A DNA stretch of 64,000 nt from positions 1 to 64,000 of the forward strand of contig JALBYC010000030.1 of NCBI GenBank assembly GCA_023212645.1, written 5' to 3'. A model generated the notes under the pieces. The model had not been told where the DNA came from. It saw only the letters and a program-made list of their open reading frames with translations, and did no database searches. This stretch comes from Farysia itapuensis. Its lineage: Eukaryota; Basidiomycota; Ustilaginomycetes; Ustilaginales; Ustilaginaceae. The translations under genes were made by a program, and so were the position numbers. Shown piece after piece: positions 36,907-47,087 of this stretch (positions within the stretch are counted from its first letter, which is position 1; every line of letters starts with the position of its first letter).

Positions 36907-38244
36907 ATGTCGGTCGTAAACATTCGTCGAGATGTCGACGACAAGTTCTACCGTTACCGCATGCCCCTTTTGCAGACAAAGATTGAGGGCAAGGGCAATG
37001 GCATCAAGACTGTCATTCCCAACATGTCCGACATTGCTCGCTCTCTCAGCCGACCGCCCACGTACCCGACCAAGTTCTTTGGCTGCGAGCTCGGTGCTCA
37101 AACCACCTTTGATGAAAAGACGGATCGCTACATTGTCAATGGCGCCCACGACGCAAACCGTCTGCGCGAGCTGCTCGACGGCTTCATCGACAAATTCGTG
37201 CTCTGTGGTGACTGCAAGAACCCGGAGACCGATCTCAAGATCATGAAGGACGGTGACATTCTCCGCAACTGCAAGGCTTGCGGTAAACGAACGGGTGTCG
37301 ATATGAAACACAAGCTCACTACGTTTATCATCAAGCATCCTCCTCCCAAGCGAGTCAAGGGAGCCAAGGGAGCCGGCAAATCTGCTGGTCAGGACGCCGG
37401 AGACGCCGGGTCGGACGATGAACTGACTAAGCGCATTCGCGCAGAAGCCGCCGAAATCCCGACTGCCGAGCAGCGTGGCAATGTCGACGACGACTGGTCT
37501 GTCGACACCAGCCAAGAGGCTGTCGCTGCCCGTGTCAAAGCACTCGAGGGTAGCGTGAAATCTTCCCTCATTCTCAACGATGAAGATGACGAGGAAGACG
37601 AGGACAGCCCCTATGCACAGTTTGGACAGTGGCTCATCGCCAACCGAAAGGGCGGCGAAGAGGGTCGCGAGTGCACTCCTGCTGAAGTTTACAAGAAAGC
37701 ACAGGAACTCGGCATCGAAAAGAAGCACAAGACCGTGCAGGTTCTTGCCCAAGCTCTGTTCACTGAAGATGCGCCCAAGGAAATCGAAAAGTACGGCGCT
37801 GTGCTCGCCAAGATGGTTGGAGACTCGGACAAACACCAAAAGTCGCTGTTGGGTGGATTTGAGCGTCTTGCTGGTGTTCAGTATCCTTCGCTGGTGCCCA
37901 ATGGCGTGCCCAAGATTCTCATGGCATTGTACCAGATCGACGTGCTCGACGAAGAGTTTGTCAAGAACTGGGGCACACACGTCAGCAAAAAGTACGTCGA
38001 CAAGGATACATCCAAGAAAGTCCGACGTGCTGCCGCACCCTTCCTCGAGTGGCTCGACCAAGCAGACTCTGAATCTGATGACGATGACGACGAGGATGAT
38101 GACGAGGATGACGACGAAGACGAGGAGGACACTACCGAAGAAGACAAGCCTGCCAAAACTAACGGTAACGGCACCCCTGCCAAAAAGGCTCAAGCTACCG
38201 CTCCTGCTGAAGAAGAGGACGATTCTGACCTCGACGATCTCTAG
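36907..38244 (+). CDS. TIF5: Translation initiation factor eIF5
   Basis: GTPase activator for eIF2 in the 43S/48S preinitiation complex. It has 445 residues and no intron. The N-terminal domain (about 1-150) starts MSVVNIRRDVDDKFYRYRMP and carries the GAP-region Arg. A C2C2 zinc site uses C100, C103, C122 and C125, followed by KLTTFIIKHPP. The C-terminal W2/HEAT domain runs over about 235-385 (AQALFTEDAPKEIEKYG ... GFERLAGVQYPSLVPNGVPKILMALYQIDVLDEEFV ... AAPFLEWLDQA). It closes with long acidic Asp/Glu repeats that include the aromatic-acidic boxes contacting eIF2-beta and eIF3. The start context is strong (CAACATGTCG). Confidence 0.97.
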   Translation: MSVVNIRRDVDDKFYRYRMPLLQTKIEGKGNGIKTVIPNMSDIARSLSRPPTYPTKFFGCELGAQTTFDEKTDRYIVNGAHDANRLRELLDGFIDKFVLCGDCKNPETDLKIMKDGDILRNCKACGKRTGVDMKHKLTTFIIKHPPPKRVKGAKGAGKSAGQDAGDAGSDDELTKRIRAEAAEIPTAEQRGNVDDDWSVDTSQEAVAARVKALEGSVKSSLILNDEDDEEDEDSPYAQFGQWLIANRKGGEEGRECTPAEVYKKAQELGIEKKHKTVQVLAQALFTEDAPKEIEKYGAVLAKMVGDSDKHQKSLLGGFERLAGVQYPSLVPNGVPKILMALYQIDVLDEEFVKNWGTHVSKKYVDKDTSKKVRRAAAPFLEWLDQADSESDDDDDEDDDEDDDEDEEDTTEEDKPAKTNGNGTPAKKAQATAPAEEEDDSDLDDL

Positions 38245-38388
38245 ACCTGCCTCGAACTGCTTCCCCCCTTATGCGACCTCAATCACCGCTCTCCCTCTCT
38301 TTCTCACCGTACACAGCTACACGTGTTTTTTCGCAATCACAGACTTGTTTGAGTATCTTGTAGATGGGTGACCTGCTGAGCGACGCTT

Positions 38389-40593
38389 TCAGTATTGCTC
38401 GAGACCATCATCGACGGGAGAGGTGGAGAGGATGTATCGGGCGAGTGCGTACTTGACATGCGAGTGAACCCAAGGTGTGACAACGTGAACGTAGTTGGAG
38501 ACGATTGCTGCCACGGAGGGGGTATATGTTGGACGCGGGTGGTGGGAGGCTAGTGCGGATCTGATGGCTTCGAAGAGTGGGTTTGGGTCCTGGTGCGTTG
38601 CCGGGAGGCTTGGTCTTTTCACCGCGAGTGGGGGGGTGCCTGACGGCGACAGGGCGGGGAAGTACCCACCCGTTCGTCCAAATCTGTCCCCTAAAGGCGA
38701 GACGTCGTAAGGACTGAGGAAATAGCCAGAGGGATGCTCTGCATTCCTGGACGGTGCCGGGATGGGTTGCGACACGGCCGTCACCTGTTCCGAGAGATCG
38801 TCAAACGGCACCGCGCACGCCTCTACCCAGCGCAATACGCGAATGATGCGCACAAGAATCGCACACACCAGCCGCGCAAGTACTGTCACGGAGGGCTGCG
38901 CAGCCTCGTGCGATCTAGACCGACGGGCTTGCCGGCTGGGCGGATCAAAGTTGTTCGGAATCTCTTTTCCTTCGGTCGGTGTGATTTGTCCTTCCTGTGT
39001 ATCGCGCTCGTACACACCGGTGTTTGCTGCATGATCCGGTCGACGACGAGGAGATACAAAAGGCAGCCAGGACAACAGTAGGCTTAGCAGCGATGTTGGC
39101 AGACTTGCCGACTGTGGCTGGTTGGGTGAAAAATAGACGGACTGATCCCACTGAACCGACTTCTTCAGCTGAGCCAGTGGCGCCTGCACCAGGGCTTGCG
39201 TCTCAATGGTTGATACCCAGACGGAACGACCGTGTGAGGAGCGTCTTGCGTAGTCTAGCGATAAGTCGACGTACTGTTGTCGAAGCGCTTCGCGAATGGC
39301 GGTGACCACATGCCTGGGCCAGGGTCTGAGCGATGCTTTATCGGTGCGACCCGAGGAAGATCGTTGGCGGGACTTTGCTGTCGTACGGTTGTCCGTTCCG
39401 TCCGCAGAGGAAGTCATGGAGACATCGGGTAGGCTGGTTCCATGACCAGAGGGTACAAGAGCAACGATGCGGCCTCGGTCACGGCTCACAGCCGGGTAGA
39501 GAGCGTTGAGCAACGCTCTTGACTGTATCACGTCAGACGAGAGCGCACTGCGCAGTGCGATGTGCTCATCGCTTTGTCTCTGCCTCAATTTTGTTGTAGC
39601 GGGAGAAGCTGGGGGTGACAACTGAGCATGCCAAGAGTCTAACGAGTCCGCTTCGCCGGTACTCGACGCGCGCGACTGTCGTTCGAAAGATTCGCGAGGC
39701 GGAGAGGCCGCTGAAGACTTGCCGCTAGCCCCGCTGCTCCCCTCTCCTCCCTCTGCAAAACCGTCAAGGCTAGTGTTTCTGGGACACAAAACGGCAGGTA
39801 CCAAAATGACGCCACTGAGAAGGAGATTGTGCGAGGTACAGTACGCCGAAATGGTGCTGGTGACCATAGCTATACCTTCTTGTGTCTGTGGATCGGCCAT
39901 AATGGGGATGATGGTTCCAGACTCGGCTTTAGTTGTGTGTCCGGGTTTCCAGCCTTTGAGCATGTCAGCGCCATACCCAAACAGATCAGGGGGGTTGACC
40001 CAGCTGGACCAGCTTCGGGAACGACGATGCTGCGATGTTGATGACGATCCGATCTGGATTGGAAGAGGTCTAGAGCGGCGTTGCTTGCGGGGTGACTCGG
40101 TATTATCTTGGGCGCTCTCATACGGACCTGCCCGGGTAGAATACCTGTCTCCGGGACTAGAAGCTCTCGATCGTTCTTGATATGCTCCTCCACTTCTGCT
40201 GAGCTTTGTGCGTTCGATCTCAGCTTTCCTCGCCGCCCACTGAGCGACGGTGATGGCAAATTGATCTGGATCAGAATGCAGCACGAAGCAGGTGTAAGGA
40301 GCTTGCATTCCCATGCCACTGTCCTTGAAAGCAAAGCTGGATGGTGAGCCCGAAGATAGCCGTAGTGCGAGGTAGCGAGCCACAGCATCATTATGTGGTG
40401 CAGAGACGACAATAGCCGCGCCTTTGGACGGGTCCCACCAGGCGCGCTGCGAGGGCCAGTACGTGTAGAAGAAGAGCAGGTAGAAGAAAGAATGTACTGC
40501 CTGCAGAAGATGTTCCCAGCGAACAATAGCTGCAGTACATATCGTCCGTAGGTGTCGCCCGATATTCGAGTACGTGCCCTTTGTGCAGACCAT
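38389..40593 (-). CDS. Unrecognised membrane-anchored protein, possibly DUF1776-like
   Basis: A protein of 734 residues that I cannot name with confidence. One hydrophobic segment near the N-terminus (about 30-46, AVHSFFYLLFFYTYW) would anchor it. The next part, GAAIVVSAPHNDAVARYLALRL, looks like a dinucleotide-fold start, and later SALSSDVIQSRALLNALYPAVS and GRIVALVPSGHGTSLP suggest a degenerate short-chain-dehydrogenase-like core, as in fungal DUF1776 proteins. This is a weak resemblance. Long Ser/Arg/Pro-rich inserts (about 145-200 and 280-350) are disordered. A second hydrophobic stretch lies near 575 (VLARLVCAILVRIIRVL). It is convergent with eIF5 (144 bp between stops). No intron seen. 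Confidence 0.7.
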   Translation of the reverse strand: MVCTKGTYSNIGRHLRTICTAAIVRWEHLLQAVHSFFYLLFFYTYWPSQRAWWDPSKGAAIVVSAPHNDAVARYLALRLSSGSPSSFAFKDSGMGMQAPYTCFVLHSDPDQFAITVAQWAARKAEIERTKLSRSGGAYQERSRASSPGDRYSTRAGPYESAQDNTESPRKQRRSRPLPIQIGSSSTSQHRRSRSWSSWVNPPDLFGYGADMLKGWKPGHTTKAESGTIIPIMADPQTQEGIAMVTSTISAYCTSHNLLLSGVILVPAVLCPRNTSLDGFAEGGEGSSGASGKSSAASPPRESFERQSRASSTGEADSLDSWHAQLSPPASPATTKLRQRQSDEHIALRSALSSDVIQSRALLNALYPAVSRDRGRIVALVPSGHGTSLPDVSMTSSADGTDNRTTAKSRQRSSSGRTDKASLRPWPRHVVTAIREALRQQYVDLSLDYARRSSHGRSVWVSTIETQALVQAPLAQLKKSVQWDQSVYFSPNQPQSASLPTSLLSLLLSWLPFVSPRRRPDHAANTGVYERDTQEGQITPTEGKEIPNNFDPPSRQARRSRSHEAAQPSVTVLARLVCAILVRIIRVLRWVEACAVPFDDLSEQVTAVSQPIPAPSRNAEHPSGYFLSPYDVSPLGDRFGRTGGYFPALSPSGTPPLAVKRPSLPATHQDPNPLFEAIRSALASHHPRPTYTPSVAAIVSNYVHVVTPWVHSHVKYALARYILSTSPVDDGLEQY

Positions 40594-40943
40594 AGCTGAT
40601 GGAGCAATGGGAACACCAAGGAGGGGGCCCCACGTCCCACGCCAATGTACACAACGTGAATCCCGAACAGGCCCCAGGGTCCAGATTTCGCCGATTTAAC
40701 ATTTACAACAGAGAAGAAAACGTGTTAGAGTGCCAAATTAAAGGTTCCGCGGAGGTGTACGGGCCGGGCCGTATGCGTGATGGGGCTGATGGCCGATGGG
40801 AGGTAGATCTATTCTCGAACACCGGAACACGTCGACCTCGGTCAAGGCGTCGTCAGCGCTAATCTCTGTCTGCTTCTTCTTGGTGGTCCTTTGCTTTCCT
40901 CCGGTCTTCGCTCCTCTCCATCTTCACCGTCCCGAGTATCAGC
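40594..40943. promoter_or_regulatory. Divergent region upstream of MGST3 and the 734-residue protein
   Basis: 350 bp between outward-facing genes. The MGST3 side (40860-40940) is pyrimidine-rich, a likely 5' leader. No operator recognised. Confidence 0.5.
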
Positions 40944-41572
40944 ATGTCAAACTTCTTCGCTGCTCCTAGGCCTGCAGGCATCCTCTTGCCTGCCGGGTAT
41001 GCCTATGTGCTCTCCAGCTTGGTTGGTGCCACTTGGATGACGTTCCTGATGGGCGGCAAGGCCTCTGGGTACCGCAAGGCTGCTCAGATCCCCTATCCCT
41101 ACCAGTACGCTGAGAAGGCCGAAGCTGAAAAGAACCCCAAGGCCCATGCCTTCAAGTAAGTACAGCAACATCTTTAGCAAGCTCTGTGGTCCCGAACTAA
41201 TCTGTTTGCGTCGCGGCACTCTTGTACAGCTGTGCGCAACGAGTGCACCAGAACACTCTGGAAAGTCTGCCTTCCTTGATGTTCCTGGCCCTCTTCAACG
41301 GCTTGTTCTTCCCTCACCTGACAGCCGTACTAACAGCAACCTGGGTCGTCTCCCGCATTCCCTACGCTATTGGCTACTACTCGGGTGTGCCCAAGCGAAG
41401 AGCCTTTGGTGCCATTCTGAGCGGCCTCAGCTTCGTCGGTATGTATTGCGTACTGCTGGCCCCCCTCTGCTAAAACCCTGGTCACTGACATTGCTTCCCC
41501 CTTTGCACTTCAGGTTTGCTCCTCACTGGCGCTTACGCATCCTCCATCGCACTTGGTTTCGTAAAAGCCTAA
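40944..41572 (+). CDS. Microsomal glutathione S-transferase 3 (MAPEG family)
   Basis: Membrane glutathione transferase/peroxidase of the ER or outer mitochondrial membrane. Three exons: 40944-41155, 41230-41438 and 41514-41572. The introns are 41156-41229 (74 nt) and 41439-41513 (75 nt), both GT...AG. The product is 159 residues, the family length. The first splice rebuilds the MGST3 hallmark FNCAQRVHQNTLE across a split Asn codon. Four hydrophobic segments are visible (GYAYVLSSLVGATWMTFL; PSLMFLALFNGLFFP; LTAVLTATWVVSRIPYAIGYY; the C-terminal GLLLTGAYASSIALGFV). The VVSRIPYAIGYY segment also fits the glutathione-binding region. Confidence 0.95.
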
Positions 41573-42015
41573 TTAGATACTACACTCACTACGCTCAATC
41601 ATGCAAACACACAATTGGCATTCTGTCTTCTGTGTGGCTACCAGCGCGTCAGCATCAGCCAAAGGGTGTTGGGAGCTGTTATCAAGACAGTGAGCCCTAA
41701 GGGCGCTGTGAAGAAAACTGCGAGGATGAGACCGAGGTTACATCGTGTAGGCCACTTCTCGATATCAGGAAAGGCAAAGAACTGCACAAGGCACAAACTG
41801 TGTAAAGACACTGTTGAAACAGGTATATTGGGAAAAACCCCGAAAGAAAGGCATTCGTGGAACGGGTCTCGAGAGTCAAAACAAGTGACCCGAGTGTACT
41901 ACTTTGTTGAGCTGATGAGAATTATCAAGAAAGTGAAATGTGTGGGAGCGATAAAAGAGTCATGGAATGTCCTTGGTAGTCCGGGGGGTAGGGGAGGATC
42001 GCCATACAAGCGAAA
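41573..42015. other. Gene-free 443 bp between convergent MGST3 and Rds1-like genes
   Basis: 3' flanks of two convergent genes. Short ORFs here do not resemble proteins. No long C tract, unlike several other convergent gaps in this window. Confidence 0.6.
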
Positions 42016-42933
42016 TTACTGCATGTTGGAGTAGAGAGCCTCGGCCTGGCCGGCGGTGAGGGCAATGTCGATGACAGCGGGGCCGGCAACGGTGTTGTCG
42101 TCCGAGACGGAGGAGTTGTCCTTGGTGACAACAACGTACGATCGGCCGTATCCGAGGGCGCTGGGGACAGTGACGGTGAGGCCGTCAGCGATCTGGACGT
42201 AGTAGATGTTGAGTCCGGAGAGGAAGGCAGCGTACTGGCCAGCCTGGACACCGTCACCCGAGAGGGTCAAGGTCTTGCCCTGGCACTGGTCACCGGTGTA
42301 GGCGAGCATGGGGAAGGCAGCGACGGGGAGGGTGGGGTTGCTCGAAGGGCACGAGGTGATGAGAGGTGCGGCGAGCGAGTAGGTCTGGTTGAACGACAGA
42401 GGGGTGTCGAAGATCTCGCCGAAGCCGTCGCCCTGCTGGACGGAGGAGGTGACCCACGAGGCGTGACGGGCCTCAACGGTAAGGATGGAGCCAGCGGCGG
42501 TGAGGTAGTCAGTGTTGGTGATGTTCTGGGCGGCACCGAGGTAAGCGCTGACACCGACACCCTCGAGGAGGGCCGAGGTGGCGACAAAGGTGTTGACGTC
42601 GGTCACACCGAAGTTGTAGGTGCACTCAGCGGTGGCCTGGTCACCGAGAGCCTTGGTGAGGAAGTCAACGTGAGCCTTCTCGTGGCCGGAGATCTCGACG
42701 AATCGCTGTCGGACCCAGTCGGGGTATCCGGCGGAGCGGAAGGCGCTGGCATCGTAGGTGGCAAGGGTGTCACGGTAGAAGGCGTTCTCGAGGTGCTCGA
42801 GGGTAAGGGCGTAGTTGAGAATGACAACGTCAATGTCAGCCTGGCCGGGGGCAGCCCGCTTCTCAACGGGGGCGGGGGCAGCGGCCACAACGGCGGCGCT
42901 GGCAGCAGCAAGAACAGCGAACTTGGTCAACAT
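42016..42933 (-). CDS. Secreted ferritin-like (Rds1-type) protein
   Basis: A protein of 305 residues with a signal peptide (about 1-19, hydrophobic Ala/Val-rich) followed by a Kex2-type Lys-Arg at 25-26. It then shows a ferritin-like helix set of the Pfam Ferritin_2/Rds1 type: EHLEN near residues 46-50, ISGHEKAHVDFL, and EARHASWV. Such proteins are induced by stress, stationary phase or starvation in fungi; whether they bind metal is not settled. The C-terminal ~90 residues form a beta-rich part ending in Asn/Ser-rich segments. Codon choice is strongly biased to C-ending codons, more than in neighbours, which suggests very high expression. No intron. A TATA-like element lies about 110 bp upstream. 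Confidence 0.88.
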   Translation of the reverse strand: MLTKFAVLAAASAAVVAAAPAPVEKRAAPGQADIDVVILNYALTLEHLENAFYRDTLATYDASAFRSAGYPDWVRQRFVEISGHEKAHVDFLTKALGDQATAECTYNFGVTDVNTFVATSALLEGVGVSAYLGAAQNITNTDYLTAAGSILTVEARHASWVTSSVQQGDGFGEIFDTPLSFNQTYSLAAPLITSCPSSNPTLPVAAFPMLAYTGDQCQGKTLTLSGDGVQAGQYAAFLSGLNIYYVQIADGLTVTVPSALGYGRSYVVVTKDNSSVSDDNTVAGPAVIDIALTAGQAEALYSNMQ

Positions 42934-43042
42934 TGTGAAAAAGTGTGGAAGTTTTTGGGGGGGAGGACTGAGTAGATGAGAAGATGGAGAGAAGGTGGAT
43001 AGGATGAGAAAAGGGGGATGATGAACTCGCTAGAATGCAGGA

Positions 43043-43050
43043 CTTATAAG
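43043..43050 (-). promoter_or_regulatory. TATA-like element of the Rds1-like gene
   Basis: CTTATAAG, 110-117 bp upstream of the start codon. It fits a strong inducible promoter and agrees with the gene's biased codon use. It is palindromic, so direction is not informative. Confidence 0.5.
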
Positions 43051-44071
43051 GCTTCCGGAACAGGTCAGACGTTTGTGGCATAATCCGCTTAGGCAACAAC
43101 AAGAACAAGCGAAACATCTGATGTGTTGCAGGCGAGATGCTCTGACTATCGCCAAGGGTCTCGTAGATCTCTGCAGACACAATGACGTTGAATACGGCAC
43201 GAGTGGCGTCTAAACAGTACCAATTCACAACATTTGGTACAGGATGCAATACAGTAGGGCTTAACGGCGAGCCATTCTGTATTGCGCAAGAAAAAAGAAG
43301 GTTTTTGGGCCATCTGCCGGCCTCTGGAACATTGCGAGAGGAAAGGGGCTCAGCTGGGCAGAGAATGAGGCGATTTGGTCAGATGCGGTAGAGGTTGTAT
43401 TGCGAGCGCGGCTGGAAATGGCTGGCGAACCTGGACGGCATGTCAAATATCACCTGAGCGGGCAGGAGGCACTGTAGCACAGGTCAGCGTTGGCCAAACG
43501 TCAAAAGGGATCGCTTGATGCGATGCGCTACGCTAAGCGAGGCTCTATGCAGCCAACGAGCAAAGAAGGCAGCCCCATCTTGAACTCAGCTCCCTTTTTC
43601 AAACGAGGCCAAAATCAGCTGAATCCGTACACAGTCCCTTTGCCCCTTGCCCCCTGATTTCCGCAGATCTCGCAGCGAACAAACCAAACACCGGCATTTT
43701 CCTTCTTCCCATGTTTGCTGCACGATGATCTATGTCGACGAACCCCCGCGACTTTTTTTGCCCCGCTCAATATTGCTCAATGCATCGCTCATCGGATCAT
43801 TCCACGCCAAGAGGATGCCGAACGTGCGCACTCTGCCCCCAGTTGACCGAATCTCGTCCCTGACCTCGTATTGCTAATGATCTGGGGATATTCAAATTGT
43901 CTGGTGCGCACATTGGTGCAGCGCTCTTCAGACTTTCAGAGTGCGGCCGTACGATGATGTTACCAGACGTACAACTTGAAATCAGCTCATATTTTGGGGT
44001 CCGGTATAGACGAGATCGGCTAGGCGTGCCGACGTCGATCTTGCCACAGACGGTTTCGATACCAGCTCCAA

Positions 44072-44112
44072 GTGCGCGCGCACACGAATTCCCTTGCCTC
44101 TCAAGAGGCAAG
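44072..44112. repeat. Two neighbouring palindromes in the long intergenic region
   Basis: GTGCGCGCGCAC (44072-44083) is a perfect 12-bp palindrome. Ten bases later, CTTGCCTCT-CA-AGAGGCAAG (44093-44112) is a perfect 9-bp inverted repeat. They lie about 1.1 kb upstream of the Rds1-like gene. Function unknown. Confidence 0.85.
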
Positions 44113-44669
44113 CCCCCGATGAGCATCGTAGATGTGAGAATCTTCCCCATAACAGTATAGACATGTTCTTTGCTCGTCGCCCGCAGCGGTGATCCATTTA
44201 AGCGGAGAAGCAAGCCACTGGTAAAGTCTAGGCGTCTAGGCACCACGCACACCCACTTGGGCGAAAAGATTCAAAATAATGTGAGTCGTGTTCCCGATCG
44301 GGACGCATCGCGCCGAGGGTGAGCCGGAAAGGGTCTTTCTTCTGCGGTGAACGATTTCGATGACGATCCCGAAAACAACAAACACCGTGACCTTTTTTCA
44401 GGCACATGCCCACAGCTCTCCGGAGTTGGATTTGTTTATTTATTTTTAAACTATTCGCAGAAAAAGCGCTATGTTGTGCTGAGGGCACCTGTCGCCGACA
44501 AGGCCGATCTGTCGATCACGGTATGAGGCTTCCTGCCGGGCCCGAAGTCGGACAGTCCAAGAACGAAGAATGTGTTTACCGAGAACCCAAGCGGAATACT
44601 TGGTCAAGTCCTATTTTGGGCTTGCTTTTTCAGACCGGAATTTCTCGACCAATTTATCGACGGAGGGTC

Positions 44670-47087
44670 TCATGCCAAGTATCGGTACATGCCACGTTCG
44701 CCTTCGACTCGTTCCATGTACTCCTTGTCAATCAGAATCTCAAACACCTTCTTGATCTCGGAGACATCGACGGCAAAGCGACTCTTGATCTGTGTAACCA
44801 CCTCCGTCACCAGCTCAGAGTGCTTGATCGTCTTCTTGGCCTTGAGCACACGGACTGCGGCGGCCTGCAGAATCAGATCGCGATCCAAGAAGACACGCTG
44901 CTCGGTCGATTTCTGTTCCTCTGCTGTCTCTTTCATCTGGATCTGATTGATTCTGATCCGATGACGTTCATTCTTGAAGTTGTCGTTGAACACAAACTCG
45001 TCTGTGTCGTCGACTTCTTTGCCCTGTGGCAGCTTGCGCAGTACACGTGTCGGTATCTGTCCACAGGCCAGACTCTGCAAGGTGCGCTTCAACTCCTTGT
45101 CCTCTAGACCAGTTGCCGTCTTGATGTTCGCGTAGCTTAGCTTCTCTCCATTCTCGAGACTGTTGAAAAGCATCAGCACAATGCCTTGGAATGTGCTGAC
45201 CTGCAACTCCTTTGCGCCGGCTTTGGAGAAAAAAGTGTGCAGCGACAGAGTGCCCAACGAGTGCTGCCAATGGAGGCGTCGACCGCTGTTGCGCGTCTGA
45301 TAGAACTCGGTGAACAGATCTGCAGCAACGGAGAGCTCCTCGGGGAGCACCACATCTAGCTGCGGATAGGTAGGCCACTGCGCCTGTGTCAGCACGTTGA
45401 CATTGACCTCAAACACGTCAATGCTAGTGTCGGCACCGCGCTCCTTTGCTTGTTTCGCAGTGTATCGCTCGTATTCGTCCATAAGGTCTTTTGAGACATC
45501 GACGTCCTTGATCATAGTCTCGAGCTTGGCTGTAAAGCCTGGCCCACACTCTTCTTTGAGCTTGAGCAGCATGCTCCTCTCGGCGTCGGAGGACGCAGAT
45601 CGGTTGAGCAAGAGCCGTTTCGCAAAGTATCGCTTGTAGAACTCCTCGAACATGTCCTTAGCATGCGTGTACCGGAAGAGGATCAGGGCTTCGTCCAGAT
45701 TGTGCTCCAGCTCGGCATCGCTCATGGTCTTGTTTCCGCTTCGAAGCTTGGCATCTAAGAATTTGGCAATGAGCTCTGCCGGTTTGTCTTCTCTGCGGTT
45801 GATAAACACTTCAAAGCTATCCTTTTGCGCATCAGCAAATTCTCGGTCCTTGTGGAAGCAAGTAAGGACAATCGAATCGATGAGACTCTTGAAGTCAAGC
45901 AGACGGTCGATCATGTCGTCGTCTTTGGCCTTGTCATTGACGACGGCTTCTCCACGGGCCTTGATGTAGTTGGCAAAGCAGGTGCGAAGCTCGCTCAGCT
46001 TGCCAATGCTCTTGATGAGCTCAAACATGATCGAGAGCTCGTGAAGACGCCTTTCATCAATGAGCTGAGGCAAGCCAGCGAGTAGCGCGGGACAATGTTG
46101 TGCAATGAGCTGCTGCTGAGTGGCAACAATGTTTGACTTACGACCCTTGTCTGTAAGGAGACTCCAGGCGCTCTGCTGCGTTTCTTGCTTAATTCTGTTG
46201 TCAGCGTAGACGAGGTAGGCAGCTGCTGACATTGTCGCCATCGATCCGGCGGACTCGGTTTGATAGAACGCAACTGTTGCAGTTTCGATGGCTTTGTCCA
46301 ACATGGACTCTGCTCGCAGCTTGGCAAACATATCCGCTACCGGGACATGTGTTCTCTGGTAAGCAGAGTCACCCTGTCGGCTAGCATCGAGGCCAGCGGT
46401 AACATTGGTCAGTATCATTTGCGCAAGCATGTCGTCGTGCAGAATCCGGTGGCCATACACATCGAGCGCGAGATCAGAGATGACCATGCGATGGTCGCCG
46501 TCGTCTTCAGTATGAGTTGCAATCCATTGGTCCAGGGGCAGGAGTATGTTACGAACGAGGGACACGTTCTCGCACCAAGTCGACCAGCTAGTCTGTAGTC
46601 GAGACAACCACGTCATCTTGCTGTCCAAGGAGGCTTCGTTGGAGCCGCTTGCTCTGAGGCTTGTCGCCTGAGACCCAGCGGCACGCTCAATCTCCATCTT
46701 GACAGAGTCAAAGAGGTCCAAAATCTCTTCCTTGGTCGAATAGGTCACGACATGATCCGCCATTCGGTACAAGGTCTCGAGTGGCGACAAGGACTTGTTA
46801 GCAGCGGTCGCCTGGCCCGACAGGATGAGCCTGGTCGACCTGATCAGCTGCACGCTGCATTTCGAGATATAGTCTGCCGTCGGTCTTGTCACTGCCAACG
46901 AGGTCAACTGTGCGTGTGCAGGCTCGGCGGAGCCCACAGCGCGCTGCGACTTTGCCACAAATGCACTCAAGCCGCTCGCAGACGGAGCAGCAGCCGATGC
47001 ACCATTATCGGAACGACCCACGCTGACCTGCTGCAGAAGCGCGCTGGACAGCAAGCCCGAGTGCCAAGCAGACTGTGTCAGACTCAT
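44670..47087 (-). CDS. CUL4: Cullin 4 scaffold
   Basis: Scaffold of CRL4 ubiquitin ligases (with DDB1 and an RBX RING protein) in genome maintenance and cell cycle. It has 805 residues and no intron. N-terminal cullin repeats occupy about 1-440. The cullin-homology domain includes YFAKRLLLNRSASSDAERSMLLKLKEECGPGFTAKLETMIKDV and QWPTYPQ. The family-defining block GRRLHWQHSLG, QVSTFQGIVLMLFN and ATGLEDKELKRTLQSLACGQ matches CUL4 better than CUL1 or CUL3, as does INQIQMKETAEEQ. The winged-helix end has VRVLKAKKTIKH, with K749 the likely neddylation site, and ends YMERVEGERGMYRYLA. It shares a 328-bp promoter region with the TOM1-like gene. Confidence 0.92.
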   Translation of the reverse strand: MSLTQSAWHSGLLSSALLQQVSVGRSDNGASAAAPSASGLSAFVAKSQRAVGSAEPAHAQLTSLAVTRPTADYISKCSVQLIRSTRLILSGQATAANKSLSPLETLYRMADHVVTYSTKEEILDLFDSVKMEIERAAGSQATSLRASGSNEASLDSKMTWLSRLQTSWSTWCENVSLVRNILLPLDQWIATHTEDDGDHRMVISDLALDVYGHRILHDDMLAQMILTNVTAGLDASRQGDSAYQRTHVPVADMFAKLRAESMLDKAIETATVAFYQTESAGSMATMSAAAYLVYADNRIKQETQQSAWSLLTDKGRKSNIVATQQQLIAQHCPALLAGLPQLIDERRLHELSIMFELIKSIGKLSELRTCFANYIKARGEAVVNDKAKDDDMIDRLLDFKSLIDSIVLTCFHKDREFADAQKDSFEVFINRREDKPAELIAKFLDAKLRSGNKTMSDAELEHNLDEALILFRYTHAKDMFEEFYKRYFAKRLLLNRSASSDAERSMLLKLKEECGPGFTAKLETMIKDVDVSKDLMDEYERYTAKQAKERGADTSIDVFEVNVNVLTQAQWPTYPQLDVVLPEELSVAADLFTEFYQTRNSGRRLHWQHSLGTLSLHTFFSKAGAKELQVSTFQGIVLMLFNSLENGEKLSYANIKTATGLEDKELKRTLQSLACGQIPTRVLRKLPQGKEVDDTDEFVFNDNFKNERHRIRINQIQMKETAEEQKSTEQRVFLDRDLILQAAAVRVLKAKKTIKHSELVTEVVTQIKSRFAVDVSEIKKVFEILIDKEYMERVEGERGMYRYLA

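Larger units (their letters stand above)
42934..44669. other. Longest gene-free region in the window (1736 bp)
   Basis: Upstream of the Rds1-like gene and downstream of CUL4. It holds a G8 run at about 42958 in the probable 5' leader, a TATA-like site and two palindromes (separate entries). A 151-codon minus-strand ORF (43797-44252) has no recognisable content. No tRNA, 5S rRNA or snRNA was recognised by eye. Confidence 0.6.

Noticed and set aside
36658..38193. A 511-codon minus-strand ORF covering nearly all of the eIF5 gene
   Set aside because: It is the antisense of a confidently identified eIF5 gene whose codon bias (few TTA, CTA and TCA codons) keeps the opposite frame open. Its translation is hydrophobic and Val/Leu-rich from reversed acidic codons and resembles no family.
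44050..44065. GGTTTCGATACC, another B-box-like string
   Set aside because: One base too long for a T-loop and no A box or cloverleaf can be drawn around it.
43797..44252. A 151-codon minus-strand ORF in the long intergenic region
   Set aside because: No recognisable domain, codon use unlike the neighbours, and rare codons common; chance ORF is more likely.
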